Shown: in pieces, positions 36,308 to 47,302 of the stretch
Layout of the letters: the number at the start of each line of letters is the position of its first letter
Position numbering within the stretch: position 1 is the stretch's first letter
Source of the DNA: Ilumatobacter sp.
GTDB taxonomy: Bacteria > Actinomycetota > Acidimicrobiia > Acidimicrobiales > Ilumatobacteraceae
Length of the DNA: 47,302 bases
Assembly (NCBI GenBank): GCA_013002175.1
Contig: JABDKP010000182.1
Span: forward strand, 1-47,302
Reading direction: 5' to 3'
Position numbers and translations under genes: made by a program
Notes under the pieces: model-generated
What the model was told of the DNA's origin: nothing
The model's input: only the letters and a program-made list of their open reading frames with translations
Databases searched by the model: none

Positions 36308-37261
36308 ATGCACGACCCGATCGCGATCACCCGGACAGCGGCACTCGGCGGGGGAGTGATCGGCGCGAGCTGGACCGCACTGTTCCTCGCGGCCGGCAAG
36401 TCGGTCGCGGTGTTCGACCCCGCGCCGGGCGCCGAGCAGCAGGTGCGCGCGTACGTCGAGACGGCCTGGCCGACGCTCGTCGAGCTCGGCCTCGCCGACC
36501 GGGGGAACCCTGAGGCGGTGTCGTTCCACGACGACGCACGCGCCGCGGTGGACGGCGCGCAGTTCGTCCAGGAGAGCGTCCCAGAACTGCTCGACGTCAA
36601 GCACGCGCTGTTCGCGCAGATCGAAACGGTGCTCGACGCCGATGCGGTCGTCGCGTCGTCCGCGTCGGGACTCACGCTGACCGAGATGCAGGGCGGGTGG
36701 ACGTCGCCGTCGCGTTTCGTGCTCGGCCACCCGTTCAACCCGCCACACCTGATTCCCCTCGTCGAGGTGCTCGGCAACGAGCACACCGCACCCGGGGTCG
36801 TCGACGCGGCCCGTGGGTTCTACGAGTCGGTCGGCAAGGTCACCATCGAGGTGCAGCGCGAGGTCCCGGGCCACGTCGCCAACCGCCTGCAGGCCGCGCT
36901 CTGGCGGGAGGCGATCCATCTCGTCAACGAAGGTGTGGCGTCGCTGGCCGACGTCGACACCGCGGTGTGGGCCGGCCCCGGGCTGCGGTGGGCGGCGATG
37001 GGGCCGACGACCCTGTTCCACCTCGGCGCAGGTGAGGGCGGCCTCGCCTCGTTCTGCCAGCGGTACACCGCCAGCTTCAACCGCTGGTGGGACGACCTCG
37101 GTGACCTCCACCTCGACGACGAGATCGCGGCCGAACTCGTCCGCCAGATGTCCGACGCGTCGGGCGAGCAGACAACCGCCGAGCTGTCCGTTCGGCGCGA
37201 CGCGCTGATCACCGCAATGCTGCGCTCCACCGGCCCGTTGCGCACGACTGAGGAACCGTGA
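36308..37261 (+). CDS. 3-hydroxyacyl-CoA dehydrogenase-family protein, L-carnitine dehydrogenase-like
   Basis: AALGGGVIGASWTALFLAAGKSVAVFDP; FVQESVPELLDVKHALFAQIE; FVLGHPFNPPHLIPLVEVLGN; adjacent BKACE. Confidence 0.82.
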   Translation: MHDPIAITRTAALGGGVIGASWTALFLAAGKSVAVFDPAPGAEQQVRAYVETAWPTLVELGLADRGNPEAVSFHDDARAAVDGAQFVQESVPELLDVKHALFAQIETVLDADAVVASSASGLTLTEMQGGWTSPSRFVLGHPFNPPHLIPLVEVLGNEHTAPGVVDAARGFYESVGKVTIEVQREVPGHVANRLQAALWREAIHLVNEGVASLADVDTAVWAGPGLRWAAMGPTTLFHLGAGEGGLASFCQRYTASFNRWWDDLGDLHLDDEIAAELVRQMSDASGEQTTAELSVRRDALITAMLRSTGPLRTTEEP

Positions 37262-37848
37262 CCGTCTTCGAACACCCACCTGGGCGCACCGAACTGAGCG
37301 ACAAGGAGAACCACATCCTCGACGCCGTGCTGACCGTGCTCGCCCGAGGCGGCGTCGCCGGTGTGAGCATGCGGGCCGTCGCGAAAGAGGCGAACGTCGC
37401 GCTCGGCTTGATCAATTACTACTTCGACGACAAGACCTCGCTGATCGCGGCCGCGCTGCGGCGGCTCGGCGACGAGGACGCGCGGATCGTCGAGCCGGAC
37501 ACACGGCTCGATCCGGAGGCTCGTCTGCGGTACGCGTTGCGGCGGGTGCGCGACGCCGAGTTCCTCGCGACCGACTACCTCGGCCTGCGGCTCCAGCTCT
37601 GGTCGCTGGCGAGTGTCGACCCGGTGTTCGCGGAGATCAACAACGCGGGCCAGACGCGGTACCGCGACGGGCTGGCCGCGCTGATCGCAGCCGCACGCCC
37701 GCACCTCAGCGACACAGAGGTGCAGCGTCGAGCGGCGGACGTGCTCGTCATCCAGAACGGCATGTGGCTGACATCGATCCTGATCCTCGACGAGGAGTCG
37801 ATCGAACGGGCTGTCGAACGTTGCGAGGACGTCGCCCTGGCGAGCTGA
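37258..37848 (+). CDS. TetR/BetI-like transcriptional regulator
   Basis: SDKENHILDAVLTVLARGGVAGVSMRAVAKEANVALGLINYYFDDKTSLIAAALRRLG; GTG start overlapping preceding stop; resembles 17079-17645. Confidence 0.85.
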   Translation: MTVFEHPPGRTELSDKENHILDAVLTVLARGGVAGVSMRAVAKEANVALGLINYYFDDKTSLIAAALRRLGDEDARIVEPDTRLDPEARLRYALRRVRDAEFLATDYLGLRLQLWSLASVDPVFAEINNAGQTRYRDGLAALIAAARPHLSDTEVQRRAADVLVIQNGMWLTSILILDEESIERAVERCEDVALAS

Positions 37849-37949
37849 ACACGACGAGGGTCCCGCGCAACCGGGCCGACCGGCCGGGCTCACTGTCGGC
37901 GGGGTGAGTACGCTCGGTCGCACATGGGATCTGACCGAGTGGCCACGAC

Positions 37950-38345
37950 ATGACCGATGACGAGTTGATCGCGGCGGCACGTCGCAACATCGAGCATTCC
38001 TACGCGCCGTTCTCGAAGTTCCGGACCGGCGCAGTCGTCGTCGGCACGGACGGATCGTTGATTCACGGGACGATCGTGGAGAACGTGTCGCTCGGCCTCG
38101 CAATGTGCGCGGAACGCGTCGCGATGTTCAACGCCGTCGTCGGAGGCACCCGCCCGGTCACGCTCGCACTCGCCGCGCCCGACACCGATGGCGGCCTGAC
38201 GTGGCCGTGCGGCGCCTGCCTGCAGGTCGCGCTGGAGCTCGGTGGTGACGAGTTGCGGATCGTGGTCGGCGACGACGACAGCGGCCCGACCTCCGATGCG
38301 ACCGTCGGCGAACTCCTGCCACGCGGCCCGCACGTCGAGCTCTGA
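37950..38345 (+). CDS. cdd: Cytidine deaminase
   Basis: YAPFSKFRTGAVVV; LAMCAERVAMFNAV; PCGACLQV zinc-ligand motifs. Confidence 0.88.
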   Translation: MTDDELIAAARRNIEHSYAPFSKFRTGAVVVGTDGSLIHGTIVENVSLGLAMCAERVAMFNAVVGGTRPVTLALAAPDTDGGLTWPCGACLQVALELGGDELRIVVGDDDSGPTSDATVGELLPRGPHVEL

Positions 38346-38360
38346 GCGCTGACCGCGGCG

Positions 38361-38603
38361 CTATGCGGCGGGGCGGCTGGCCTGGAGCGCGACCATGCCG
38401 AACGCGCGCGTGCGGGCGTTCGCGGGCTGCGTTCCATCGGCGAGCACGTCGATGAGCACGGGCGAGGCCGAGGTCGTGCGGGCGTGGGCGACGATGCCGT
38501 CGATGTCGGCGCCGCCGGCGCGCTCGATGCCGTCTCGCTCGATCGCCCATGCGAGGCGGTCGATCTCACGGTGGACGCTGGTGGCCGTCGGGTTGTCGTT
38601 CAT
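38361..38603 (-). CDS. Hypothetical protein
   Basis: 80-aa ORF divergent from LysR gene; SD-like ggaggagac (minus strand) upstream. Confidence 0.4.
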   Translation of the reverse strand: MNDNPTATSVHREIDRLAWAIERDGIERAGGADIDGIVAHARTTSASPVLIDVLADGTQPANARTRAFGMVALQASRPAA

Positions 38604-38642
38604 GATGTCTCCTCCTCGTGAGGGTGGATGGATGTCGATGTG

Positions 38643-38710
38643 GTTGACGCTACGAACATCGGGTCACAATCACTAGCGATAGATTTTGCTGATGATCATT
38701 AGATAGGCTG
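38643..38710. promoter_or_regulatory. AT-rich divergent control region upstream of LysR gene
   Basis: Locally AT-rich in a GC-rich window; ctgatgatcattag near-palindrome (38690-38703 region) and cactagcgatag; LysR genes often bind the divergent intergenic region. Confidence 0.4.
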
Positions 38711-38716
38711 ATGTTC

Positions 38717-39640
38717 ATGTCAGCCCTCCGAGAACTCGAACTGCGGCACTTGGTCGCCCTCGACGCGGTGGCGAGCGAAGGCACGTTCGGCAGGGCCGCA
38801 GACCGACTCGGCTACACGCAGTCGGCGATCAGCCAACAGATCGCAGCGCTCGAACGGCTCGTCGGGGAGAGGGTGTTCGACCGCCCCGGTGGCCCGCGGC
38901 CGGTCGAGTTGACGCCGTTCGGCGACGTGGTGCTCCGGCACGGACGCGAGCTCCTCAGCCGCGCCGATTCGATGCACGACGAACTCGACCGGTTCCGCAA
39001 CGGCGGCGTCGGACGACTGACGGTCGGCACGTTCCAGAGCGTCTCGTCCGCCGTGCTGCCGGCGCTCGTGCGCAGCATGCGGACTCGTCACCCCGATCTC
39101 GAGATCCGCGGTCGCGAGAGCCCGGACGACCACGAGCTGAACGGGCTGCTCGCCGCCGGCGAGGTCGACGTGAGCTTCATCGGCGGCGCTCCTGCTCCCG
39201 AGTTCGAATGTCGCCACTTGCTCGACGACCCCTTCGTCCTGCTCGCCCAGCCGGGGCGGTTTCCCGACGGCCCCGTCAACGTGAGCGACCTGGTCGGTGA
39301 ACCGATGATCGGCCAGCAGCCGCACTCCTGCCAGCTGCTGAACGAGGGGAGCCTGCGCGCCGCCGGGTGCGACCCGACCTACGTCTTTCGCTCCGAGGAC
39401 AACGGAACGGTCGCGGCGATGGTCAGGTCCGGCATGGGGGTGGCGATCCTGCCGTTCCTCTGCCTCGAGATCGAGGACCCGCGACTGTCGTTCCATCGGC
39501 TCGAGCCGGTGCTCCCGCCCCGCCAGATCACCCTCGCCTGGCGGGCGGGGCGAACGTTGTCGCCGGCCGCCGAGGAGTTCATCGAACTGGCGGACGACGA
39601 GTGCTCCCGCCTGGCCGCGACGATGTCGGCATTCACCTGA
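38717..39640 (+). CDS. LysR-family transcriptional regulator
   Basis: LRELELRHLVALDAVASEGTFGRAADRLGYTQSAISQQIAALERLVGERVFDR. Confidence 0.9.
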   Translation: MSALRELELRHLVALDAVASEGTFGRAADRLGYTQSAISQQIAALERLVGERVFDRPGGPRPVELTPFGDVVLRHGRELLSRADSMHDELDRFRNGGVGRLTVGTFQSVSSAVLPALVRSMRTRHPDLEIRGRESPDDHELNGLLAAGEVDVSFIGGAPAPEFECRHLLDDPFVLLAQPGRFPDGPVNVSDLVGEPMIGQQPHSCQLLNEGSLRAAGCDPTYVFRSEDNGTVAAMVRSGMGVAILPFLCLEIEDPRLSFHRLEPVLPPRQITLAWRAGRTLSPAAEEFIELADDECSRLAATMSAFT

Positions 39641-39716
39641 CCGGTGCGAGCCGTGTGGGATCCTGCGGGCGTTCGCTTCGTCACCCGGCGGTCCCATCCG
39701 CCACGCTGGACACTTC

Positions 39717-40481
39717 ATGGCGAGCGGCTCCGACACACGTGACCAGCGACTGAACCGCCTGTGGCGCTGGAACGTCGGCCTCACGGTGCTCCACGCCGCG
39801 CAGGCCATCGTCGTCGTCGTCCTGGCGAGTGACTTCGCGATCACGATCACGTCGACGTTCCCGACCGGCCCGCCGGGCGCGACCGCTCCGTCGTCGGAGC
39901 CGTTCTTCGACATCCCGATCGGGCCGGCCGTCGCGCTGTTCCTGCTGCTCGCCGCCCTCGACCACGGGGTGACGGCGTCCGTGCTCCGCTCCACGTACGA
40001 GCGTGACCTCGTCGCCGGCATCAATCGCATGCGCTGGATCGAGTACAGCCTGAGCGCAACGCTGATGGTGGTGCTGATCGCGGCGTACAGCGGGATCACC
40101 GACATCTCGGCCGTCGTCGCGGTCATCGGTGCAAACGTGGCGATGATCCTGTTCGGCTGGCTCCAGGAACGGGCCAACCCGCCCGATCGTGATGCGACGA
40201 CGATGCTGCCGTTCTGGTTCGGCACGATTGCCGGGTTGGCGCCGTGGGTGGCGATCGCGATCAACGTCGTCGGGTCCGAGACGGTCCCCGGCTTCGTCTA
40301 CGGCATCGTCGTCGCCCAGTTCGTGTTCTTCTTCAGCTTCGGCGTCAACCAGTGGTTGCAGTACCGCGAGGTCGGTCGCTGGGCCGACTACCTGTTCGGC
40401 GAGCAGACGTACCTCGTGCTCAGCCTCGCCGCGAAGTCGGTGCTCGCCTGGCAGATCTTCGGCGGTTCCCTCGCCGGCTGA
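39717..40481 (+). CDS. Heliorhodopsin
   Basis: [23 protein letters not shown] (TM3 Glu), [44 protein letters not shown] (TM7 retinal-binding Lys); 7 TM pattern. Confidence 0.92.
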   Translation: MASGSDTRDQRLNRLWRWNVGLTVLHAAQAIVVVVLASDFAITITSTFPTGPPGATAPSSEPFFDIPIGPAVALFLLLAALDHGVTASVLRSTYERDLVAGINRMRWIEYSLSATLMVVLIAAYSGITDISAVVAVIGANVAMILFGWLQERANPPDRDATTMLPFWFGTIAGLAPWVAIAINVVGSETVPGFVYGIVVAQFVFFFSFGVNQWLQYREVGRWADYLFGEQTYLVLSLAAKSVLAWQIFGGSLAG

Positions 40482-40510
40482 GCGAGGTACGTCTCCTGGG
40501 TCGATCCAGG

Positions 40511-40530
40511 ACTTGACTGTGTCCAGAATC
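40511..40530 (+). promoter_or_regulatory. Candidate furA-katG promoter/Fur autoregulatory site
   Basis: acTTGACTgtgTCCAGAATC immediately upstream of the Fur start; resembles, as I recall it, the mycobacterial/streptomycete furA promoter style TTGACTnnnTCCAGAA. Confidence 0.45.
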
Positions 40531-40539
40531 CGTGCTGAG

Positions 40540-41016
40540 ATGACATCGATGGCCGCCGACGTCGAGCAACTCCTCCGCGACCATGGCGTCCAGGTCACCG
40601 CACAGCGCCTGGCGATCCTGCGCGCGGTCTCGACCCGGCCCCACGTCACCGCCGATGAACTGACCGACGAGGTGCGGTCCGTGATCGGGTCGATCTCGCG
40701 CCAGGCGGTCTACGACACGCTCGGCGTCCTCGTCGACAAGCACCTCGTGCGCCGGATCCAGCCGGCCGGGTCGGCGGCCCGGTACGAGGACCGCGTCGGC
40801 GACAACCATCATCACCTGATCTGTCGCGGCTGTGGCTCCATGTTCGACATCGACTGCGCCGTCGGCGACGTGCCGTGCCTCACCGCCGACGACGACCATG
40901 GCTTCGAGATCGACGAAGCCGAGGTGGTGTACTGGGGCCGCTGCCCGTCGTGCCGGACGTCGACGGCACCCGACGGCACCACCAGATCGAGGTCGTCCGG
41001 CTCTCGGCCGGGCTGA
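40540..41016 (+). CDS. furA: Fur-family transcriptional regulator (FurA/CatR type)
   Basis: [74 protein letters not shown]. Confidence 0.88.
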   Translation: MTSMAADVEQLLRDHGVQVTAQRLAILRAVSTRPHVTADELTDEVRSVIGSISRQAVYDTLGVLVDKHLVRRIQPAGSAARYEDRVGDNHHHLICRGCGSMFDIDCAVGDVPCLTADDDHGFEIDEAEVVYWGRCPSCRTSTAPDGTTRSRSSGSRPG

Positions 41017-43317
<2,301 letters not shown>

Positions 43318-43337
43318 CATCGGCCGCGATGCCTGCA

Positions 43338-43380
43338 CGACGGCGACCTGGGACGACGCGATCGTCCGGGGTCGCCGTCG
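43338..43380 (+). terminator. Strong hairpin downstream of katG
   Basis: cgacggcgacc...ggtcgccgtcg (11 bp) with inner GGACGA/TCGTCC stem; no T-tract. Confidence 0.6.
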
Positions 43381-43413
43381 GCGCGTATCGGAGAGCGAAG
43401 GAGCGGGTGCGCA

Positions 43414-43827
43414 ATGAGTGAAGACGGTCACGACGTCCGAGTCATCGGTCTCGATCACCTGGTGCTGCGGTGCGCAGATGTCGAGACGACGCTGCGCTGG
43501 TACCTCGATCGCTTCGGCCTCGCGCCGGTTCGCGTCGACGAGTGGCGTGCCGGCGGCGCGCCGTTCCCGTCCGTGCGGGTCGACGACCGGACGATCATCG
43601 ACCTCGTCCCGGCCGACGGACCGAGCGGCGGCGGTCACCTCGACCACTTCTGCATCGAGATCGCCGAGACCGATCTCGTCGCGCTGGCCGACGCGGGCGA
43701 GTTCGACGTGGTCGACGGTCCCGGGCCACGCTTCGGCGCGCGCGGGATGGGGAGTTCGCTGTACGTTCGCGACCCCGATGGCACGATCGTCGAGCTGCGC
43801 CACTACGGGGCAGCGCCGGCCGGCTGA
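43414..43827 (+). CDS. VOC (glyoxalase/bleomycin resistance) family protein
   Basis: VIGLDHLVLRCADVETTLRWYLDRFGLAPVRV; HLDHFCIEI; YVRDPDGTIVELRHY. Confidence 0.88.
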   Translation: MSEDGHDVRVIGLDHLVLRCADVETTLRWYLDRFGLAPVRVDEWRAGGAPFPSVRVDDRTIIDLVPADGPSGGGHLDHFCIEIAETDLVALADAGEFDVVDGPGPRFGARGMGSSLYVRDPDGTIVELRHYGAAPAG

Positions 43828-43838
43828 CAGGCGCCGGC

Positions 43839-44957
43839 TCAGTCGGCGGGGCGATAGTCGCCCTGCACCGTGACGGTCGCCCCGATCCGCGACTCGTTCC
43901 AGGTGGGCGCGGTGACGTCACTGAGGCCGAGCCATGAGATCAGCAGGTCCTGATGCCAGGGAAACATGCGGGCGCAGCCCTTGCTGCGCGGGTCGGGCGG
44001 TACGTAGTTGGCGCCGTGGATCGCCTGACCGTTGTTGAAGTAGATCGGCTTGTACATGTTGCCGTTGAGGGGGTTGTCGGCCTCGACCGGGAACCGCGAG
44101 CTGTCGTGCCAGCCGCCGGTGTCGAGTGCCGGGTCGAAGCGGAACGCGGCGACGCCCTGGGAGTCGCGAGTCTCGAAACCGGGCTCGCCGGTGGAGGTGG
44201 GAAAGACGTTGTCGATCCCGTTGTTGCCCTCGCCGGTGAAGATCACCTGGCAGGTCTTGTCGACGAGCACCCAGCGGCTCGACCAGACGGCCGCGCCGGC
44301 CGGGACCGACAGCGAGGTCGCGTCGAAGAGCGTTGCCTCGTCATCGCCTCCGGGCTGCATGTTGGTCGCGCTCACCGGGAGGCCGAGGCCCATCCGCGCG
44401 GCGCACAGCAGCTGGCGGGTGAGCGGGCCGGAGTCACCGTCGACCGCGAGGTCGGCGATCACGTAGGGGGCGAACAGGTCGTTCAGCTTCTCCTGCTGGC
44501 GGCGGACGGCAGCCGGTGGGGGAGCGAGGCGTGACGCCCCGGTCACGTCGTCGACGTCGTTGTCGATGCAGACGTCGAGCTCGTCGCCGGGGTGGATGAT
44601 GTGGTCGTCGGTCATCCGGTTCTCGGCCTGCAGCTCATCGACGGTGATGCCGTCGAGACGTGCCGAGATCTTCGCCAGGAAGTCGCCGCTGACCACGGTG
44701 ACCGTGCACGACTCCTCGATCGAGTCGGCGGCCGCGTCCGTCGAGACGGTGGTGGGCGTCGGGGTGGCCGCGGCGGTCGTGACCGAGTCGGCCGGTACGG
44801 ACGTCGTGGGTGCGGTCGTCGCCTCGCTGTCTGCGCCGTCGGCAGCGCCGGACGCGCAACCCGCCAGCGCGACCAGTGCCGCCCCGAGCAGCGAACCGGC
44901 CCGACCTCTCACTGCTCCGACTGTACCGGTGATCGGCGCAAGGAGGTCGGACGTCAT
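43839..44957 (-). CDS. LysM-like plus L,D-transpeptidase (YkuD)-like exported protein
   Basis: Lipoprotein-like N terminus; FLAKISARLDGITVDELQAENRMTDDHIIHPGDELDVC; AIHGANYVPPDPRSKGCARM catalytic motif. Confidence 0.75.
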   Translation of the reverse strand: MTSDLLAPITGTVGAVRGRAGSLLGAALVALAGCASGAADGADSEATTAPTTSVPADSVTTAAATPTPTTVSTDAAADSIEESCTVTVVSGDFLAKISARLDGITVDELQAENRMTDDHIIHPGDELDVCIDNDVDDVTGASRLAPPPAAVRRQQEKLNDLFAPYVIADLAVDGDSGPLTRQLLCAARMGLGLPVSATNMQPGGDDEATLFDATSLSVPAGAAVWSSRWVLVDKTCQVIFTGEGNNGIDNVFPTSTGEPGFETRDSQGVAAFRFDPALDTGGWHDSSRFPVEADNPLNGNMYKPIYFNNGQAIHGANYVPPDPRSKGCARMFPWHQDLLISWLGLSDVTAPTWNESRIGATVTVQGDYRPAD

Positions 44958-44978
44958 CGAGCGTGGAACACTGGTTCG

Positions 44979-45479
44979 ATGACTCCGTACGAGGCGATCA
45001 TCGGCAAGCGCGACCTGCGGGTGTACACGACCCGCGCCATCCCGGACGACGTGCTGGGACGGGTCCTGCAGGCGGGCAGGATGGCAGGCAGCGCCAAGAA
45101 CGTCGAGGTGAACCGGTTGATCGTGGTCACCGACCAGAGCGTGCAGGATGCGCTGGCGGACGCGGGCGACTACTCGTCGTGGATCGGGTCATCGGCTGCG
45201 ATCGTCGGCGTCGCATCACCGGCGGCCGAGCTGCGGCTGTTCGACGTCGGCCGGCAGGCGCAGAACATGATGATCGCCGCGCACGCCGAGGGGGTCGGCA
45301 GCTGCCCGGTGACCCTGCACCACGCCGACCGTGCGCAGGCTGCGGTCGGACTCCCCGACGACTGGGCGATGCCGATGGTGATCACGCTCGGCTACCCCGT
45401 CGAGGACCATCCCGACAGCCCGCTCAAGCGGACACGCGTGCCGTTGGACGAACTCGTCCGCCACGATCGTTGGAGCTGA
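44979..45479 (+). CDS. Nitroreductase-family protein
   Basis: MTPYEAIIGKRDLRVYTTRAIPDDVLGRVLQAGRMAGSAKNVEVNRLIVVTD; DVGRQAQNMMIAAHAEGVGSCPVTL. Confidence 0.85.
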   Translation: MTPYEAIIGKRDLRVYTTRAIPDDVLGRVLQAGRMAGSAKNVEVNRLIVVTDQSVQDALADAGDYSSWIGSSAAIVGVASPAAELRLFDVGRQAQNMMIAAHAEGVGSCPVTLHHADRAQAAVGLPDDWAMPMVITLGYPVEDHPDSPLKRTRVPLDELVRHDRWS

Positions 45480-45503
45480 GCCGCCGGGACGGCGACCGCC
45501 CCG

Positions 45504-47302
45504 TCAGGATGTTTCGTCCGGTCGGCGGCGGGCCAGTGTCAGCACGACGCCGGCGAGCACCAATGCGAAGGCGATGGGGATCATCGCGTCGGTCGGCGAC
45601 CCGGTCGCGGGGAGCGCAGGGCTACCTGGGTCCTTGCGGTCCTGCGTGGTCCCCGGGGCGAGCCCGAAGCAGCCGACCTCGGTCACCGCATTCGCTCGAA
45701 CGGTGACGACGACGCGCCCGTCCCGCACACCGTCGCTGTCCAGCACGACCACGACGCCGCTCGGGAACGTGTGCGGCACCAACTCGACGGTGTACACGCC
45801 CGGGACGAGGTTGCCCACGACCCACCGGCCGCCGGGGTTGGTTGCCGTCGTCGCGACGACCGTGCCGTTCGCGTCGCGCACGCGCACGCCGATCCCGGCG
45901 CCGGCGGTCGCGCAGGCGCCGGCCGAGTTCCGGCTGTCCAGCGCGACGAGTCCGGTCAGCCCGCCGGTCGGCACGCCCGGTGGGGGCGTCGGGTCGACCA
46001 CGACGGAGGTCGTGGGTGTGCCCGGGACGGTCGTGGGTGTGCCCGGCACGGTCGTCGGTGTACCCGGGACGGTCGATCCGGGCGTGGAGGGCGTGGTGTA
46101 CCCGAAGTCGAGACCGGTGAAGACGCTCCGGGGCGGGGAGAACACGAGCGTCGTCGAGTCGCTGACGCCGTCAGGGTCCTCCGTGTTGGTCGCCCCGGCC
46201 GGCAGCCCGGCGGTGACCGTCACGCGGTACTCGTCCTGCGGGAGATCGCCGAAGAAGTAACTGCCGTCGGCGTTCGTCACGGTCGTGCGGACGACATCAT
46301 CGGCGGTGCCGAGTTGGCCGTCCGGGCCGGGGCCGGTCAGCGTGACCGTCACGCCTGCCAGCAACGCTTCGCCGGCGTCCTGTTGTCCGTTGGCGTTGCT
46401 GTCGAGGTAGATGTTTCCCTGGATCCCGCCGAAGGTCGGTGGTGCCGGCTGGTATCCGAAGTCCGCGTTGCGAACGTCCTCGCCCGGCGCGAGCGAGATC
46501 TGCGTCTTCGAGTCGTTGACGCCGTCAGGATCTGCGGTGTTCGACGAGTTCGGCAAGGCGAAGACCCCTCCGACCTCGACGTGGTAGTCCCCTGGGGCGA
46601 GGTCGGAGAACAGGTACTTGCCGTTCTGGTCGGTCGTGGCGAATCGGATCAGGTCGTCGCCCGTACCGAACACGCCGTCCGGGCCGGCGCCCGTCAGCAC
46701 GACATCCACGCCGGACAGACCGGGCTCATCGGCCGGGTCGCCCATCGCGCCGTCGCCGTTGGTGTCCTGGAAGATCATGTCGCCGATCGATCCGAGGCGC
46801 GGAGTCGTGGGCGGGGGCGCCGTACCGACGTAGCCGAAGTCCTGGTCGATGTTCTGCCGCCCGCCCGACACGGTGACCGTGCTGCGGCCGTCAGGGTTGC
46901 TCGTCCCCTGCGGGTCGAACGTGATGCGCTTTCCAGCGGGGACGCCGCCGGTGACGTCGACCGAGAAGCGGCCGTCCGGAAGGCCGGTCACGAGGTACAT
47001 CCCGTTGCCGTCGGTGACCGCCACCTGCATCACGACGTCGTCACCGCCCCCTCGTTCGCGATCGGGTCCGAGCCACGTGACCGTGACCGCGACGCCCGGC
47101 AATCCGGGTTCGCCGGCGTCGAGCGCGCCGTCACCGTCGAGATCGTGCCACACCTTGTCGCCGATCCGGTTGGATCCGGCCGGTGGCGTGCCGGGGACAG
47201 GCGGCGTCGTCGGGGGGATGGTGGTGCGCGGCGCGGGAGGGGTGGTGCTCGGCGCGGGTGCGGTGGTGCTCGGCGCGGGTGCGGGGGTGCGCGGCGCGGG
47301 TG
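45504..47302 (-). CDS. Cell-wall-anchored SdrD B-like repeat protein, 5' end truncated by window edge
   Basis: At least three repeats of G(x)xGDxIFxDxNGDGxxDxxEPGLxGVxVxLTGPGPDG...DFGY; C-terminal LPATG-hydrophobic-RRR sorting signal; frame stays open to 47302 as TTPPAPRTTIPPTTPPVPGTPPAGSNRIGDKVWHDLDGDG. Confidence 0.85.
   Translation of the reverse strand, partial: PAPRTPAPAPSTTAPAPSTTPPAPRTTIPPTTPPVPGTPPAGSNRIGDKVWHDLDGDGALDAGEPGLPGVAVTVTWLGPDRERGGGDDVVMQVAVTDGNGMYLVTGLPDGRFSVDVTGGVPAGKRITFDPQGTSNPDGRSTVTVSGGRQNIDQDFGYVGTAPPPTTPRLGSIGDMIFQDTNGDGAMGDPADEPGLSGVDVVLTGAGPDGVFGTGDDLIRFATTDQNGKYLFSDLAPGDYHVEVGGVFALPNSSNTADPDGVNDSKTQISLAPGEDVRNADFGYQPAPPTFGGIQGNIYLDSNANGQQDAGEALLAGVTVTLTGPGPDGQLGTADDVVRTTVTNADGSYFFGDLPQDEYRVTVTAGLPAGATNTEDPDGVSDSTTLVFSPPRSVFTGLDFGYTTPSTPGSTVPGTPTTVPGTPTTVPGTPTTSVVVDPTPPPGVPTGGLTGLVALDSRNSAGACATAGAGIGVRVRDANGTVVATTATNPGGRWVVGNLVPGVYTVELVPHTFPSGVVVVLDSDGVRDGRVVVTVRANAVTEVGCFGLAPGTTQDRKDPGSPALPATGSPTDAMIPIAFALVLAGVVLTLARRRPDETS
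46009..46071. repeat. Three 21-bp tandem units (Thr/Pro linker VPGTPTT)
   Basis: gtcgtgggtgtgcccgggacg / gtcgtgggtgtgcccggcacg / gtcgtcggtgtacccgggacg. Confidence 0.9.

Noticed and set aside
46009-46071. Tandem 21-bp repeats considered as CRISPR-like or regulatory repeats
   Set aside because: In-frame, no unique spacers; encode a Thr/Pro linker in the surface protein.

Overview
High-GC actinobacterial-type chromosomal window (the gene content looks like an Acidimicrobiia/Ilumatobacter-like marine bacterium; this is inference from protein style, not a database result). I saw no rRNA, tRNA, CRISPR array, prophage or transposase. Both ends are mostly housekeeping or envelope genes: GGDEF protein, cutinase-VWA-PKD secreted protein, TauD-like oxygenase, type III glutamine synthetase, FUSC-like protein, K+ channel/TrkA, UspA, MFS, cytidine deaminase, LysR, L,D-transpeptidase, and an LPxTG SdrD-repeat protein truncated by the window end. 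The centre (about 17.0-37.9 kb) is a catabolic island. Operon 1 (17.7-26.8 kb) encodes an ArpA/HalD-like 2OG-Fe oxygenase, 3-HIBADH-like dehydrogenase, class II aldolase, enolase-superfamily enzyme, a cysteine-depleted Asp/Glu-racemase-like protein, sulfotransferase-like protein, SDR, both aconitase-X subunits, and an M24-family protein whose metal-ligand spacing matches the DMSP lyase DddP. A middle block has an XRE regulator, fatty acid desaturase, orphan PhnD-like protein and isochorismatase-like hydrolase. Operon 2 (30.5-37.8 kb) encodes BetC choline-sulfatase, a CntA/YeaW-like Rieske oxygenase, SDR, BKACE, aldehyde dehydrogenase, carnitine-dehydrogenase-like enzyme and a TetR/BetI-like regulator. 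I read this as an osmolyte island for choline-O-sulfate, carnitine/betaine and possibly DMSP. Similar 16-bp palindromes occur in the regulatory regions of both operons. Two families of short palindromic repeats occur at gene ends in the island. A heliorhodopsin-Fur-KatG cluster lies at 39.7-43.3 kb.
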